From: an uncultured Porphyromonadaceae bacterium
Lineage (GTDB): Bacteria > Bacteroidota > Bacteroidia > Bacteroidales > Muribaculaceae
DNA: 35,263 bases
Assembly: GCA_947176995.1 (NCBI GenBank)
Contig: CAMWSY010000005.1
Span: 1-35,263, forward strand
Direction of reading: 5' to 3'
Both the position numbers and the translations under genes were made by a program. The notes under the pieces are model-generated. The model was not told where the DNA came from. It searched no databases and saw only the letters and a list, made by a program, of their open reading frames with translations. Below are positions 15,551 through 22,213 of the stretch, in pieces (within the stretch, counting starts at the first letter, position 1; each line of letters begins with the position of its first letter).

Positions 15551-16134
15551 TACCGACTGCTCAAATGAAACTACTTGTATTCGACAACTACGACTCGTTT
15601 ACCTACAACATAGTCCATGCTTTGCGTCAGCTCGGTGTCAATCCCGATGTGCGTCGCAACGATGCAATAACTCTCGACGAAATTGACGCTTACGATAAAA
15701 TCATAATCTCTCCGGGACCCGGTATACCCGAGGAGGCCGGTTTGCTCATGCCCATGCTTGAACGCTACGCCTCCGTCAAACCGATTTTGGGAGTGTGTCT
15801 CGGCCATCAGGCTATAGGTCAGCATTTCGGCGCACGTCTCCACAATCTCACCGACGTGTTTCATGGTGTGGCAACCCCCGTTGTTGTGACCGACACAACC
15901 GATTATCTCTTCGATGGACTTCCTACTGAGATAGAAGTCGGCCGTTATCACTCATGGGTGGTCGACCGTGAGAATTTCCCCTCCGATCAGCTTGAGATCA
16001 CGGCCGTCGATGAATCCGGCATGATCATGGCGATGCGCCACCGCTGGCTCGACATACATGGAGTGCAGTTCCACCCCGAGAGCGTCCTGACCCCGCAGGG
16101 CATGAAAATCATTGAAAACTGGCTTAGACACTGA
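15547..16134 (+). CDS. trpG: Anthranilate synthase component II, glutamine amidotransferase
   Basis: A 195-aa class I glutamine amidotransferase supplying ammonia to TrpE. The nucleophile C84 lies in GVCLGHQAIG; the His-Glu pair is in GVQFHPESVLTPQG; IISPGPGIPEEAG forms the oxyanion strand. Two starts are possible: ATG 15547, overlapping the trpE stop as ATGA, gives MIPTAQ before the core; ATG 15565 gives MKLLVFDNYDSFTYN, the more usual family start. The overlap pattern used elsewhere in this operon favours 15547, but the choice is uncertain. It does not carry the fused TrpD domain found in some TrpG proteins; trpD is separate. Confidence 0.95.
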   Translation: MIPTAQMKLLVFDNYDSFTYNIVHALRQLGVNPDVRRNDAITLDEIDAYDKIIISPGPGIPEEAGLLMPMLERYASVKPILGVCLGHQAIGQHFGARLHNLTDVFHGVATPVVVTDTTDYLFDGLPTEIEVGRYHSWVVDRENFPSDQLEITAVDESGMIMAMRHRWLDIHGVQFHPESVLTPQGMKIIENWLRH

Positions 16135-16145
16135 TACTGCGAATT

Positions 16146-17141
16146 ATGAAAAATCTTCTTTACCGCATGTTTGAGCATGGCAACCTGTCGCGCACCGAAG
16201 CGCGCGATGTTATGCTCAATATCGCCGACGGACGCTACAACGACTCTCAGCTTGCAGCCTTCATGACAGTCTTTCTCATGCGCAGCATCACTACCGATGA
16301 GCTTACCGGGTTCCGCGATGCGATACTTGAGCGTCGTCTGCCCGTTGATTTCGGCGATGTCGACGCTATCGACATTGTAGGCACTGGCGGCGACGGCAAA
16401 AATACCTTCAATATCTCCACCGCATCCTGTTTTGTCGTGGCCGGCACAGGGCGCAAGGTCGTGAAGCATGGTAACTATGGAGCCAGCTCCGTCTCGGGTG
16501 CATCCAATGTGCTGGAGCATCATGGAGTGAAGTTCTCCTCCGATATCGATAAACTGTCGCGTTCCCTCGACGAGAGCGGAGTCTGCTACCTTCATGCACC
16601 TTTTTTCAGTCCTGCGCTCAAGAGCGTGGCTTCGGTGAGGAAATCCCTTGCCGTGCGCACCTTCTTCAACATGCTCGGCCCGCTTGTCAATCCCGTTCTT
16701 CCGCGTCATCAGCTTCTCGGGGTATATAACCTCAAGCTCATGCGGCTTTACACCTACATAGCCCAGAACGAGGGCATAGCCTGCACGGTGGTGCATTCGC
16801 TCGATGGCTACGATGAAATCTCGCTCACATCGCCGTTCAAGGTGTCGGGCCCGACAGGGGAGCGCATCTACCGTCCCGAGGAGCTTGGTTGGGCAACTGC
16901 ATCGCAGCAGGAATTGTGGGGAGGCGACACCATAGCCGAGGCTGCAAAGATTTTTGATGACGTGCTCGACGGCAATGCAACTCCTGCGCAGGAAAATTGT
17001 GTGGTTGCCAACAGTGCCTTTGCGCTTGTCACCCTTGAGCCCCGTCTCTCCATTGCCGAGGCTCGTGCGCTTGCCGAGGAATCTATCCATTCGGGCGCGG
17101 CACGCAAAGTATTCAACAAATTCTGCGAGATAAACCGATGA
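16146..17141 (+). CDS. trpD: Anthranilate phosphoribosyltransferase
   Basis: A 331-aa enzyme transferring phosphoribose from PRPP to anthranilate. Motifs: GTGGDGKNTFNIST (PRPP-diphosphate loop), KHGNYGASSVSGASNVLEHHGV (anthranilate/PRPP region) and VRTFFNMLGPLVNPVLPRHQLLGVY. Starts 11 bp after trpG and overlaps trpC by 4 bp at 17138-17141. Confidence 0.96.
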   Translation: MKNLLYRMFEHGNLSRTEARDVMLNIADGRYNDSQLAAFMTVFLMRSITTDELTGFRDAILERRLPVDFGDVDAIDIVGTGGDGKNTFNISTASCFVVAGTGRKVVKHGNYGASSVSGASNVLEHHGVKFSSDIDKLSRSLDESGVCYLHAPFFSPALKSVASVRKSLAVRTFFNMLGPLVNPVLPRHQLLGVYNLKLMRLYTYIAQNEGIACTVVHSLDGYDEISLTSPFKVSGPTGERIYRPEELGWATASQQELWGGDTIAEAAKIFDDVLDGNATPAQENCVVANSAFALVTLEPRLSIAEARALAEESIHSGAARKVFNKFCEINR

Positions 17142-17926
17142 ACGATATCCTTCAGAAAATAGCCGCTAACAAGCGTCGGGAAGTCGCAGCCATTGATCCG
17201 GGCGACAGAGCGCTCCAGCATCTCATAGCTGTCTATGACAAACTGCCCGATACGCATTCCATGGCGGCCAGTCTGCGCTCTACTCCCGGCGGTATTATCG
17301 CCGAGTTCAAGCGCCGTTCTCCATCCAAGGGTGAGATCTTCCCTATGGCCGACGTTGCCGAGGTGATTCCGCAATACGTTCAGGGCGGTGCAGCCGCTTG
17401 CTCGGTGCTTACCGACACCCGTTACTTCGGAGGGGCTTCAACCGATCTGGCTGTCGCGCGCACATTGGCCGGCGGAGTGCCGCTTTTGCGCAAGGACTTT
17501 GTGGTCACCCCGGCGCAGATATATAACGCCCGTCTGCTTGGGGCGAGCGCGATTCTCCTTATTGCGGCTATTCTTACACCCGATGAGCTGGAGCAGTACA
17601 ATAACCTTGCCCATACACTCGGCATGGAGGCGCTTGTGGAGATACACGATATAAGCGAGCTCGATAAAATCAACTTCCACCCCGACATGCTTGGAGTCAA
17701 CAACCGCGATCTATCATCGTTCCACACCGATGTGAATCATTCGATGGAACTTGTCGCATCACTCCCCGCCGACACCCTGCTGGTAGCTGAGAGCGGAATC
17801 AAGACGCCTGCCGACCTGTGCCGACTGCGTGATGCCGGATTTACAGGATTTCTGATAGGGGAGGCCTTCATGTCGACTCCGGAACCCGGTGCAACACTAA
17901 AAAAATTTATCAATGCAACAGTCTGA
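17138..17926 (+). CDS. trpC: Indole-3-glycerol-phosphate synthase
   Basis: A 262-aa TIM barrel closing the indole ring of CdRP. Seen are GGIIAEFKRRSPSKGEI (catalytic lysine region), VPLLRKDFVVTPAQI, EALVEIHD, GVNNRDLSSF and VAESGIKTPADL, which carry the catalytic Lys, Glu and phosphate-binding residues. It is a single-domain enzyme, unlike the TrpC-TrpF fusion of E. coli; trpF is the next gene and overlaps it by 14 bp if the upstream trpF start is used. Confidence 0.96.
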   Translation: MNDILQKIAANKRREVAAIDPGDRALQHLIAVYDKLPDTHSMAASLRSTPGGIIAEFKRRSPSKGEIFPMADVAEVIPQYVQGGAAACSVLTDTRYFGGASTDLAVARTLAGGVPLLRKDFVVTPAQIYNARLLGASAILLIAAILTPDELEQYNNLAHTLGMEALVEIHDISELDKINFHPDMLGVNNRDLSSFHTDVNHSMELVASLPADTLLVAESGIKTPADLCRLRDAGFTGFLIGEAFMSTPEPGATLKKFINATV

Positions 17927-18629
17927 AAATCCGTCGGCACCCCGTCATGCTGACATGATGCTGAAAATATGCGGAATGTGCGATCCTGACAATATTGCTC
18001 AGGTTGCATGTCTCACTCCCATGCTCATGGGATTTATATTCTGGGAAGGCTCCCCGCGCAATGCCATAGGCATATCCCGTGACGTGTTCGACACCCTTCC
18101 CCCCTATGTGCGCTCCGTAGGTGTTTTTGTCAACGCTCCTCTTGAGGAGATTGTTGATACCACATCGCGCTACGGCATCCGCGTCGTTCAGCTCCACGGT
18201 GAGGAATCCCCGCAGTGCTGCAAGGAATTGCGCGACAGAGGTTATGCCGTCATAAAAGCAGTGAAAGTGCCCGCCGGAGCCAATAAGTTCTTCCTGTCAC
18301 TGCTTGAGCCTTATCGCGGGTGTGTCGATATGCTACTGTTCGACACTTCAGGAAGCAAGCCCGGAGGCAATGGCAGTAAATTTGACTGGGCGGTTCTCGA
18401 TGATTACACCCTTGGCATACCATATATGCTCAGCGGTGGCATAGGTCCCGATGATGTGGAGACGGTAAAAGCGGCCATGAAGCCCGGACTTGCCGGGATT
18501 GATCTCAACAGCCGCTTTGAGACCGCACCCGGCCACAAGGACGTCACCCGACTCGCCAACTTCATTCTTCAACTACGCAAACTCAACGAAAATGAACCGA
18601 TTGACCGCCCTTTTTGGGAAAAAGCATAA
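17913..18629 (+). CDS. trpF: Phosphoribosylanthranilate isomerase
   Basis: A TIM-barrel isomerase (238 aa from the ATG at 17913) converting PRA to CdRP. LKICGM holds the catalytic cysteine, and LLFDTSGSKPGGNG the catalytic aspartate with the phosphate loop; VQLHGEE, LSGGIGPDDV and GIDLNSRFE are also typical. The ATG at 17913 adds 14 residues before MMLKICGM and overlaps trpC by 14 bp; ATG 17955 would give the usual family start, 28 bp after the trpC stop. The C-terminus overlaps trpA by 38 bp. Confidence 0.93.
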   Translation: MQQSENPSAPRHADMMLKICGMCDPDNIAQVACLTPMLMGFIFWEGSPRNAIGISRDVFDTLPPYVRSVGVFVNAPLEEIVDTTSRYGIRVVQLHGEESPQCCKELRDRGYAVIKAVKVPAGANKFFLSLLEPYRGCVDMLLFDTSGSKPGGNGSKFDWAVLDDYTLGIPYMLSGGIGPDDVETVKAAMKPGLAGIDLNSRFETAPGHKDVTRLANFILQLRKLNENEPIDRPFWEKA

Positions 18630-19374
18630 CGACATTCTTTCTGTTTTCTTCACCGCCGGATATCCGCATATCGACAGCACTGTGCCCGTCATACAAGCTC
18701 TTGCCAGCAAGGGAGTCGATATGGTCGAAATCGGTATTCCGTTCTCCGACCCCATGGCCGACGGCCCTGTTATTCAGGCAAGCAGCTCAAAGGCTCTTGC
18801 TGGTGGCATGACACTGCGACGCCTTATCGGTCAGGTAAAGGAGGCGCGGGCTAAAGTCCCCGACATGCCCTTCATCCTCATGGGATATCTGAATCCCGTG
18901 ATGCACTACGGTATAGAAGACTTTTTCCGTGACGCGCATGAAGCGGGTGTCGATGGTGTTATTATCCCCGACCTTCCGTTCGACGACTATTTATCCGACT
19001 TCAAGGAACTCAGCCGGCATTACGATATACCCATGATCATGCTTATCACACCTGAGACCTCACCCGAGCGTATCAGGTTGATCGACAGCCATTGCGACGG
19101 ATTTATCTATATGGTGTCGGCGGCATCGACAACCGGTGCTAAAGACCGTTACAGTGAAGAGCAGCTTGATTACTTCCACCGCATCAACGCGATGAATCTC
19201 AAGCATCATCGCCTCATCGGTTTCGGTATATCCAACCCTGTCACATTCGGTCAGGCTCAGGCAAGTGCATCGGGCGCGATTATCGGCTCACACTTCATCA
19301 AGTGTCTTGACAAGGCCGATGGCGACCCCGACAAAGCCGTGGATATGCTTTTGCAATCGATAGGCCGCGCTTAA
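18592..19374 (+). CDS. trpA: Tryptophan synthase, alpha subunit
   Basis: A 260-aa TIM barrel releasing indole from indole-3-glycerol phosphate and channelling it to TrpB. Motifs: SVFFTAGYP, VDMVEIGIPFSDPMADGP (catalytic Glu and Asp), ILMGYLNPV, VDGVIIPDLPFDD, FIYMVSAASTTGA and GFGISNPVTF. The frame is open to 18490, but MNRLTALFGKKHND at 18592 matches the family start. The start lies 38 bp inside trpF in another frame. It is the last gene of the operon, followed at once by a palindrome that may end transcription. Confidence 0.96.
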   Translation: MNRLTALFGKKHNDILSVFFTAGYPHIDSTVPVIQALASKGVDMVEIGIPFSDPMADGPVIQASSSKALAGGMTLRRLIGQVKEARAKVPDMPFILMGYLNPVMHYGIEDFFRDAHEAGVDGVIIPDLPFDDYLSDFKELSRHYDIPMIMLITPETSPERIRLIDSHCDGFIYMVSAASTTGAKDRYSEEQLDYFHRINAMNLKHHRLIGFGISNPVTFGQAQASASGAIIGSHFIKCLDKADGDPDKAVDMLLQSIGRA

Positions 19375-19402
19375 GAGTAGGGACGCACGAACCGTGCGTC
19401 CT
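19374..19402. terminator. Palindrome between trpA and the efflux gene; possible terminator, repeated element
   Basis: Stem GGACGCACG (19381-19389) and CGTGCGTCC (19393-19401) with a 3-nt loop. Only three T follow on the plus strand before a mixed AT tract, so termination would be weak. The 29-nt sequence starting AGAGTAGGGACG recurs at 24867-24895 with two differences, both in the loop, so it may be a dispersed REP-like element. Confidence 0.6.
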
Positions 19403-19414
19403 GTTTAATATATT

Positions 19415-20575
19415 TCACATCCGCCGCGAGAACATCCACGATAAGATTCCGCAGGCAAGCATGATAAACGCCGAAGTCTGCGACATGTCACCGATTCCGG
19501 CGATCGGCGATACGATTCCTCCTGCGATAAATCCCGACGCTCCCACGATTGCCGACGAAGCTCCTATTGCCTTACGTCCGGCATTCATGGCGAGCGTTGT
19601 CACCGACGGGAAAATAAATCCGCACCCCGTTATGGCAACCCATGTGCAGCTTTCATAAAGCCAGAAGTTTTCCATCAGAAAAGCGTTAGCCACAAGTCCC
19701 GCGCTCGCTGCGGTAAGCATCACTGCACCCGTGAGTGTGGCCGCCTCGAGAGTCGGGAACTTCAGCGCGGCCACGCTCCCGAGCATAGTGCCCAGAGCGT
19801 TCACCCCGAACACTACCGCAAATGCTATCTCGCTGTAGCCGTATTTCTCCTGAACGATGAACGATGCCGATGATATGTAGCCGAAAAGAAGGGCCATTGC
19901 AAGGGCATACAGCACAATGTACCGCATGAATCTTCTGTCGCGCAGCATCATTCCGAACTGCCCGAAAAGCCCCTTGTAGCTTCCCCTGAAACGCTTTTCA
20001 CCCGGAAGTGACTCCTTGAAAAACAAAGTCATCACCAGCAGCACGATGCCGATTCCGAGCAGAGTCCAGAAAACACCCTGCCACCCCGCGGCCTCCGAGA
20101 CAAAGCCGCCGATAACCGGTGCTGTCACGGGCGCTACGCCGTTTATTGCGCCGATAAGAGTCATTATCTTCACAAGATCACGCCCCGAGTAGCAGTCGGT
20201 TGCCACCGATCTTGACAGGACTATGCACCCCGCGCCTCCAAGTCCTTGGAAGAAACGCAAAGTGTTGAATATGCTTATTGAAGTGCAGTATATTGAGGCG
20301 ATAGTAGCTACTGAGAAAAGGGCAAGCGATACCATCATTACCGGCCTGCGGCCGTAGCGGTCACTCACGGGCCCGAAGAATACCTGACCGAGCGCAAGCC
20401 CGAGAAGTGCTGTCGAGATGCCGCTCTGCACTGCCGAGGCCGAGGCATGGAATATCTCCGACATGGCGGGGAGCGAAGGCAGATACATGTCGGTGATAAA
20501 CGGCCCGAATGCCGACATCAGACCCAGAAACAGCATGAGAAAAACAAAATATAAATTTCCGTATCCTCTATCCAT
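19415..20575 (-). CDS. MFS drug/metabolite efflux transporter, Bcr/CflA type
   Basis: A 386-aa inner-membrane protein with about 12 hydrophobic segments. FITDMYLPSLPAM in TM1, QSGISTALLGLALGQVFFGPVSDRYGRRP between TM2 and TM3 and FFQGLGGAGCIVLSRS in TM4 fit the Bcr/CflA branch of the DHA1 family, which exports drugs, sulfonamides or amino acids such as cysteine. Substrate is unknown. It converges on trpA and follows the tRNA-Cys terminator on the same strand. TATGTTTT at 20589-20582 is a possible -7 box only 6 nt before the ATG, which would make the message nearly leaderless. Confidence 0.85.
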   Translation of the reverse strand: MDRGYGNLYFVFLMLFLGLMSAFGPFITDMYLPSLPAMSEIFHASASAVQSGISTALLGLALGQVFFGPVSDRYGRRPVMMVSLALFSVATIASIYCTSISIFNTLRFFQGLGGAGCIVLSRSVATDCYSGRDLVKIMTLIGAINGVAPVTAPVIGGFVSEAAGWQGVFWTLLGIGIVLLVMTLFFKESLPGEKRFRGSYKGLFGQFGMMLRDRRFMRYIVLYALAMALLFGYISSASFIVQEKYGYSEIAFAVVFGVNALGTMLGSVAALKFPTLEAATLTGAVMLTAASAGLVANAFLMENFWLYESCTWVAITGCGFIFPSVTTLAMNAGRKAIGASSAIVGASGFIAGGIVSPIAGIGDMSQTSAFIMLACGILSWMFSRRM

Positions 20576-20598
20576 TGCCTGAAAACATACTCTTGATT

Positions 20599-20632
20599 AA
20601 AAAAATTAGGACATCCCTTTTATGGGATGCCC
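20599..20632 (-). terminator. Terminator of tRNA-Cys
   Basis: On the minus strand GGGCATCCC (20632-20624) pairs with GGGATGTCC (20617-20609), 9 bp with one G-U, loop 6 nt. It is followed by TAA and a seven-T run (20605-20599). It lies 16 nt past the tRNA 3' end. Confidence 0.85.
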
Positions 20633-20648
20633 CTTACGCTTGATTGGG

Positions 20649-20719
20649 AGGTTCCTAGCAGAATCGAACTGCTGTAAACGGTTTTGCAGACCGGCGCCTA
20701 ACCACTCGGCCAAGGAACC
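20649..20719 (-). tRNA. tRNA-Cys (anticodon GCA)
   Basis: A 71-nt cloverleaf read on the minus strand: acceptor GGTTCCT/AGGAACC, anticodon loop CTGCAAA giving GCA, T-stem AGCAG/CTGCT with loop TTCGATT. The discriminator base is U73, an identity element for cysteine tRNA. The 3' CCA is not encoded, as usual in Bacteroidetes. The outermost anticodon-stem pair is a C-U mismatch. It has its own promoter and terminator. Confidence 0.93.
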
Positions 20720-20761
20720 TTTTTTGATGCAATCACAGGCGTTTTTCCCGCAAATGCACTG

Positions 20762-20793
20762 CAAAGGTAAAATCTTTCTTCTATATTCCCAAA
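20762..20793 (-). promoter_or_regulatory. tRNA-Cys promoter
   Basis: Minus strand TTTG (20793-20790), 20 nt, TACCTTTG (20769-20762) is an exact consensus match. Transcription would start about 37 nt before the tRNA 5' end. Confidence 0.8.
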
Positions 20794-20813
20794 ATTTTTT
20801 CTGAAAATGTTTT

Positions 20814-20821
20814 TATTTTTG
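20814..20821 (+). promoter_or_regulatory. Candidate promoter of the epimerase lipoprotein gene
   Basis: TATTTTTG fits the -7 consensus; no good TTTG is found 19-20 nt upstream. If used, the message has a leader of about 105 nt holding the inverted repeats at 20838-20877 and the shared 44-nt element. Confidence 0.4.
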
Positions 20822-20837
20822 CAACATAATTCTCAGT

Positions 20838-20877
20838 GAAGTGATTTAAGCTTAAATGCCGTGGCTCATTTCACTTC
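20838..20877 (+). repeat. Inverted repeat with nested 12-bp palindrome
   Basis: GAAGTGA (20838-20844) and TCACTTC (20871-20877) are exact inverted repeats. Between them lies a perfect palindrome, TTTAAGCTTAAA (20845-20856). It could be a protein-binding operator or a leader hairpin upstream of the epimerase gene. Confidence 0.5.
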
Positions 20878-20914
20878 GTGATTAGCATTGTGTAACAGGT
20901 TTGAATCACATCAA
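20871..20914 (+). repeat. 44-nt element shared by the trpB and aldose-epimerase leaders (copy B)
   Basis: 75% identical over 44 ungapped positions to 12915-12958. End pairing is GTGATT (20878-20883) with AATCAC (20904-20909). It ends 18 nt before the epimerase ATG. Confidence 0.5.
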
Positions 20915-20932
20915 CAAATCATCTTATATCAA

Positions 20933-22081
20933 ATGAAAAAAATCTATTCTGCCATTGCCGCTGCATCTGTTCTGGCTTTGGCTGCCTGCAACTCAGCCGA
21001 CAAGCAGGCGACAACCCTCTCAGGTCTTGACCCTGAAAACTTCGTGGCCGACGTCAATGGTAAGAAGACTGCGCTCTACACACTCAAGAACGACAAGGGC
21101 ATGGAGGCGTGCATCACCAACTTTGGCGGTCGCATCGTCTCTGTCATGGTGCCCGACAAGGACGGAAATATGACCGACGTTGTGCTTGGATTCGACAATA
21201 TCAACGACTATCTTCCCGAGAACAACCGCACTGACTTCGGCGCTGCAATCGGCCGTTACGCCAACCGCATCAATCAGGGACGCATCGTTATCGAGGGCGA
21301 CACCATTCAGCTTCCCCAGAACAACTACGGCCACTGCCTCCACGGTGGTCCCGACGGATGGCAGTATAGCGTCTATGACGTGCTCGAGGCTACCGACAAC
21401 ACCCTGAAGCTCGCCCTCACTTCACCCGACGGCGACGCAAACTTCCCCGGTAAGATCGATGTTGTGCTCACCTACACACTTACCCCCGACAATGCGCTCG
21501 ATATAAAGTATGAGGCAACATCCGATGCTCCCTCGATCATCAACATGACCAACCACTCCTACTTCAACCTCAACGGCAACCCCAACGAGGCTATCACCAA
21601 CAACACCCTTACTCTTGCTGCTGCCAACTACACTCCGGTTGACTCGACATTCATGACCACAGGTGAGATTCTTCCCGTTGCAGGCACTCCCATGGATTTC
21701 ACTTCGGGTCGCGTTATCGGTGACGACATCGACAACTTCGACTTCGTGCAGATCAAGAACGGTCTTGGCTACGACCACAACTGGGTGCTCGACAACCCCG
21801 GCAACGACAACATTCCCGCTGCCACACTTTATTCACCCACTACCGGCATCGTTCTTGAGGTGCTCACCGACGAGCCCGGCATTCAGGTCTACACCGGCAA
21901 CTTCCTTGACTCGACCGTGACAGGTAAAAACGGCATTGTCTACAATCCCCGTAACGCTATCTGCCTTGAGACTCAGAAGTACCCCGACACCCCCAACAAA
22001 CCCGAGTGGCCTTCGGCTGCTATCTCGCCTGAGAAGCCCTACTCGAGCCACACCGTGTTCAGCTTCTCGGTTCAGGAATAA
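20933..22081 (+). CDS. Aldose 1-epimerase, periplasmic lipoprotein
   Basis: A 382-aa galactose mutarotase-family protein that interconverts alpha and beta anomers of sugars. A lipoprotein signal (MKKIYSAIAAASVLALAAC, C19) places it on the periplasmic side. The epimerase body shows ITNFGGRIVSVMVPDKDG, AAIGRYANRI, HCLHGGPDGWQ, TNHSYFNL (catalytic His), AGTPMDF and CLETQKYPDTPN (catalytic Glu). The frame extends upstream to a TTG at 20888, but the lipobox sets the start at ATG 20933. It is a paralogue of the cytoplasmic GalM at 31393-32439 and probably handles sugars freed by surface or periplasmic glycosidases. It is monocistronic, with its own strong terminator. Confidence 0.9.
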   Translation: MKKIYSAIAAASVLALAACNSADKQATTLSGLDPENFVADVNGKKTALYTLKNDKGMEACITNFGGRIVSVMVPDKDGNMTDVVLGFDNINDYLPENNRTDFGAAIGRYANRINQGRIVIEGDTIQLPQNNYGHCLHGGPDGWQYSVYDVLEATDNTLKLALTSPDGDANFPGKIDVVLTYTLTPDNALDIKYEATSDAPSIINMTNHSYFNLNGNPNEAITNNTLTLAAANYTPVDSTFMTTGEILPVAGTPMDFTSGRVIGDDIDNFDFVQIKNGLGYDHNWVLDNPGNDNIPAATLYSPTTGIVLEVLTDEPGIQVYTGNFLDSTVTGKNGIVYNPRNAICLETQKYPDTPNKPEWPSAAISPEKPYSSHTVFSFSVQE

Positions 22082-22116
22082 AATACCGGCGTCACGCTCA
22101 GGCGTGTTAAAAATAT

Positions 22117-22154
22117 GCGGGATCCACCCTTTTTAGGCGTGGATTCCGCTTTTT
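22117..22154 (+). terminator. Terminator of the epimerase gene
   Basis: GCGGGATCCAC (22117-22127) pairs with GTGGATTCCGC (22139-22149), with one G-U; CCT/AGG can extend the stem inward. Five T follow (22150-22154). A smaller hairpin, CACGC/GCGTG, precedes it at 22093-22106. Confidence 0.88.
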
Positions 22155-22155
22155 A

Positions 22156-22187
22156 TTTGTCATTACAATTTAATTACGTTATCTTTA
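22156..22187 (+). promoter_or_regulatory. Promoter of the sensor gene
   Basis: TTTG (22156-22159), 20 nt, TATCTTTA (22180-22187), one mismatch from the -7 consensus. Expected start of transcription is about 22193, which argues for translation from ATG 22214. The -33 box lies directly after the U-run of the preceding terminator. Confidence 0.6.
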
Positions 22188-22213
22188 CAAGCATGACAAA
22201 TATCACCCATCTT

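Noticed and set aside
15987-17090. A 367-codon minus-strand frame opposite trpD
   Set aside because: It is antisense to trpD and the end of trpG, and codes for no recognisable domain.
18490-18591. Longer trpA from 18490
   Set aside because: It would overlap trpF by 140 bp and adds residues unlike any TrpA; MNRLTALFGKK at 18592 is the family start.
18592-18629. Possible frameshift fusion of trpF and trpA
   Set aside because: Both proteins are complete with normal ends; the 38-bp overlap is ordinary coupling in this operon.
22115-22213. Longer sensor protein from ATG 22115
   Set aside because: That ATG lies in the epimerase terminator, upstream of the predicted promoter; the signal peptide fits a start at 22214 (or 22193).
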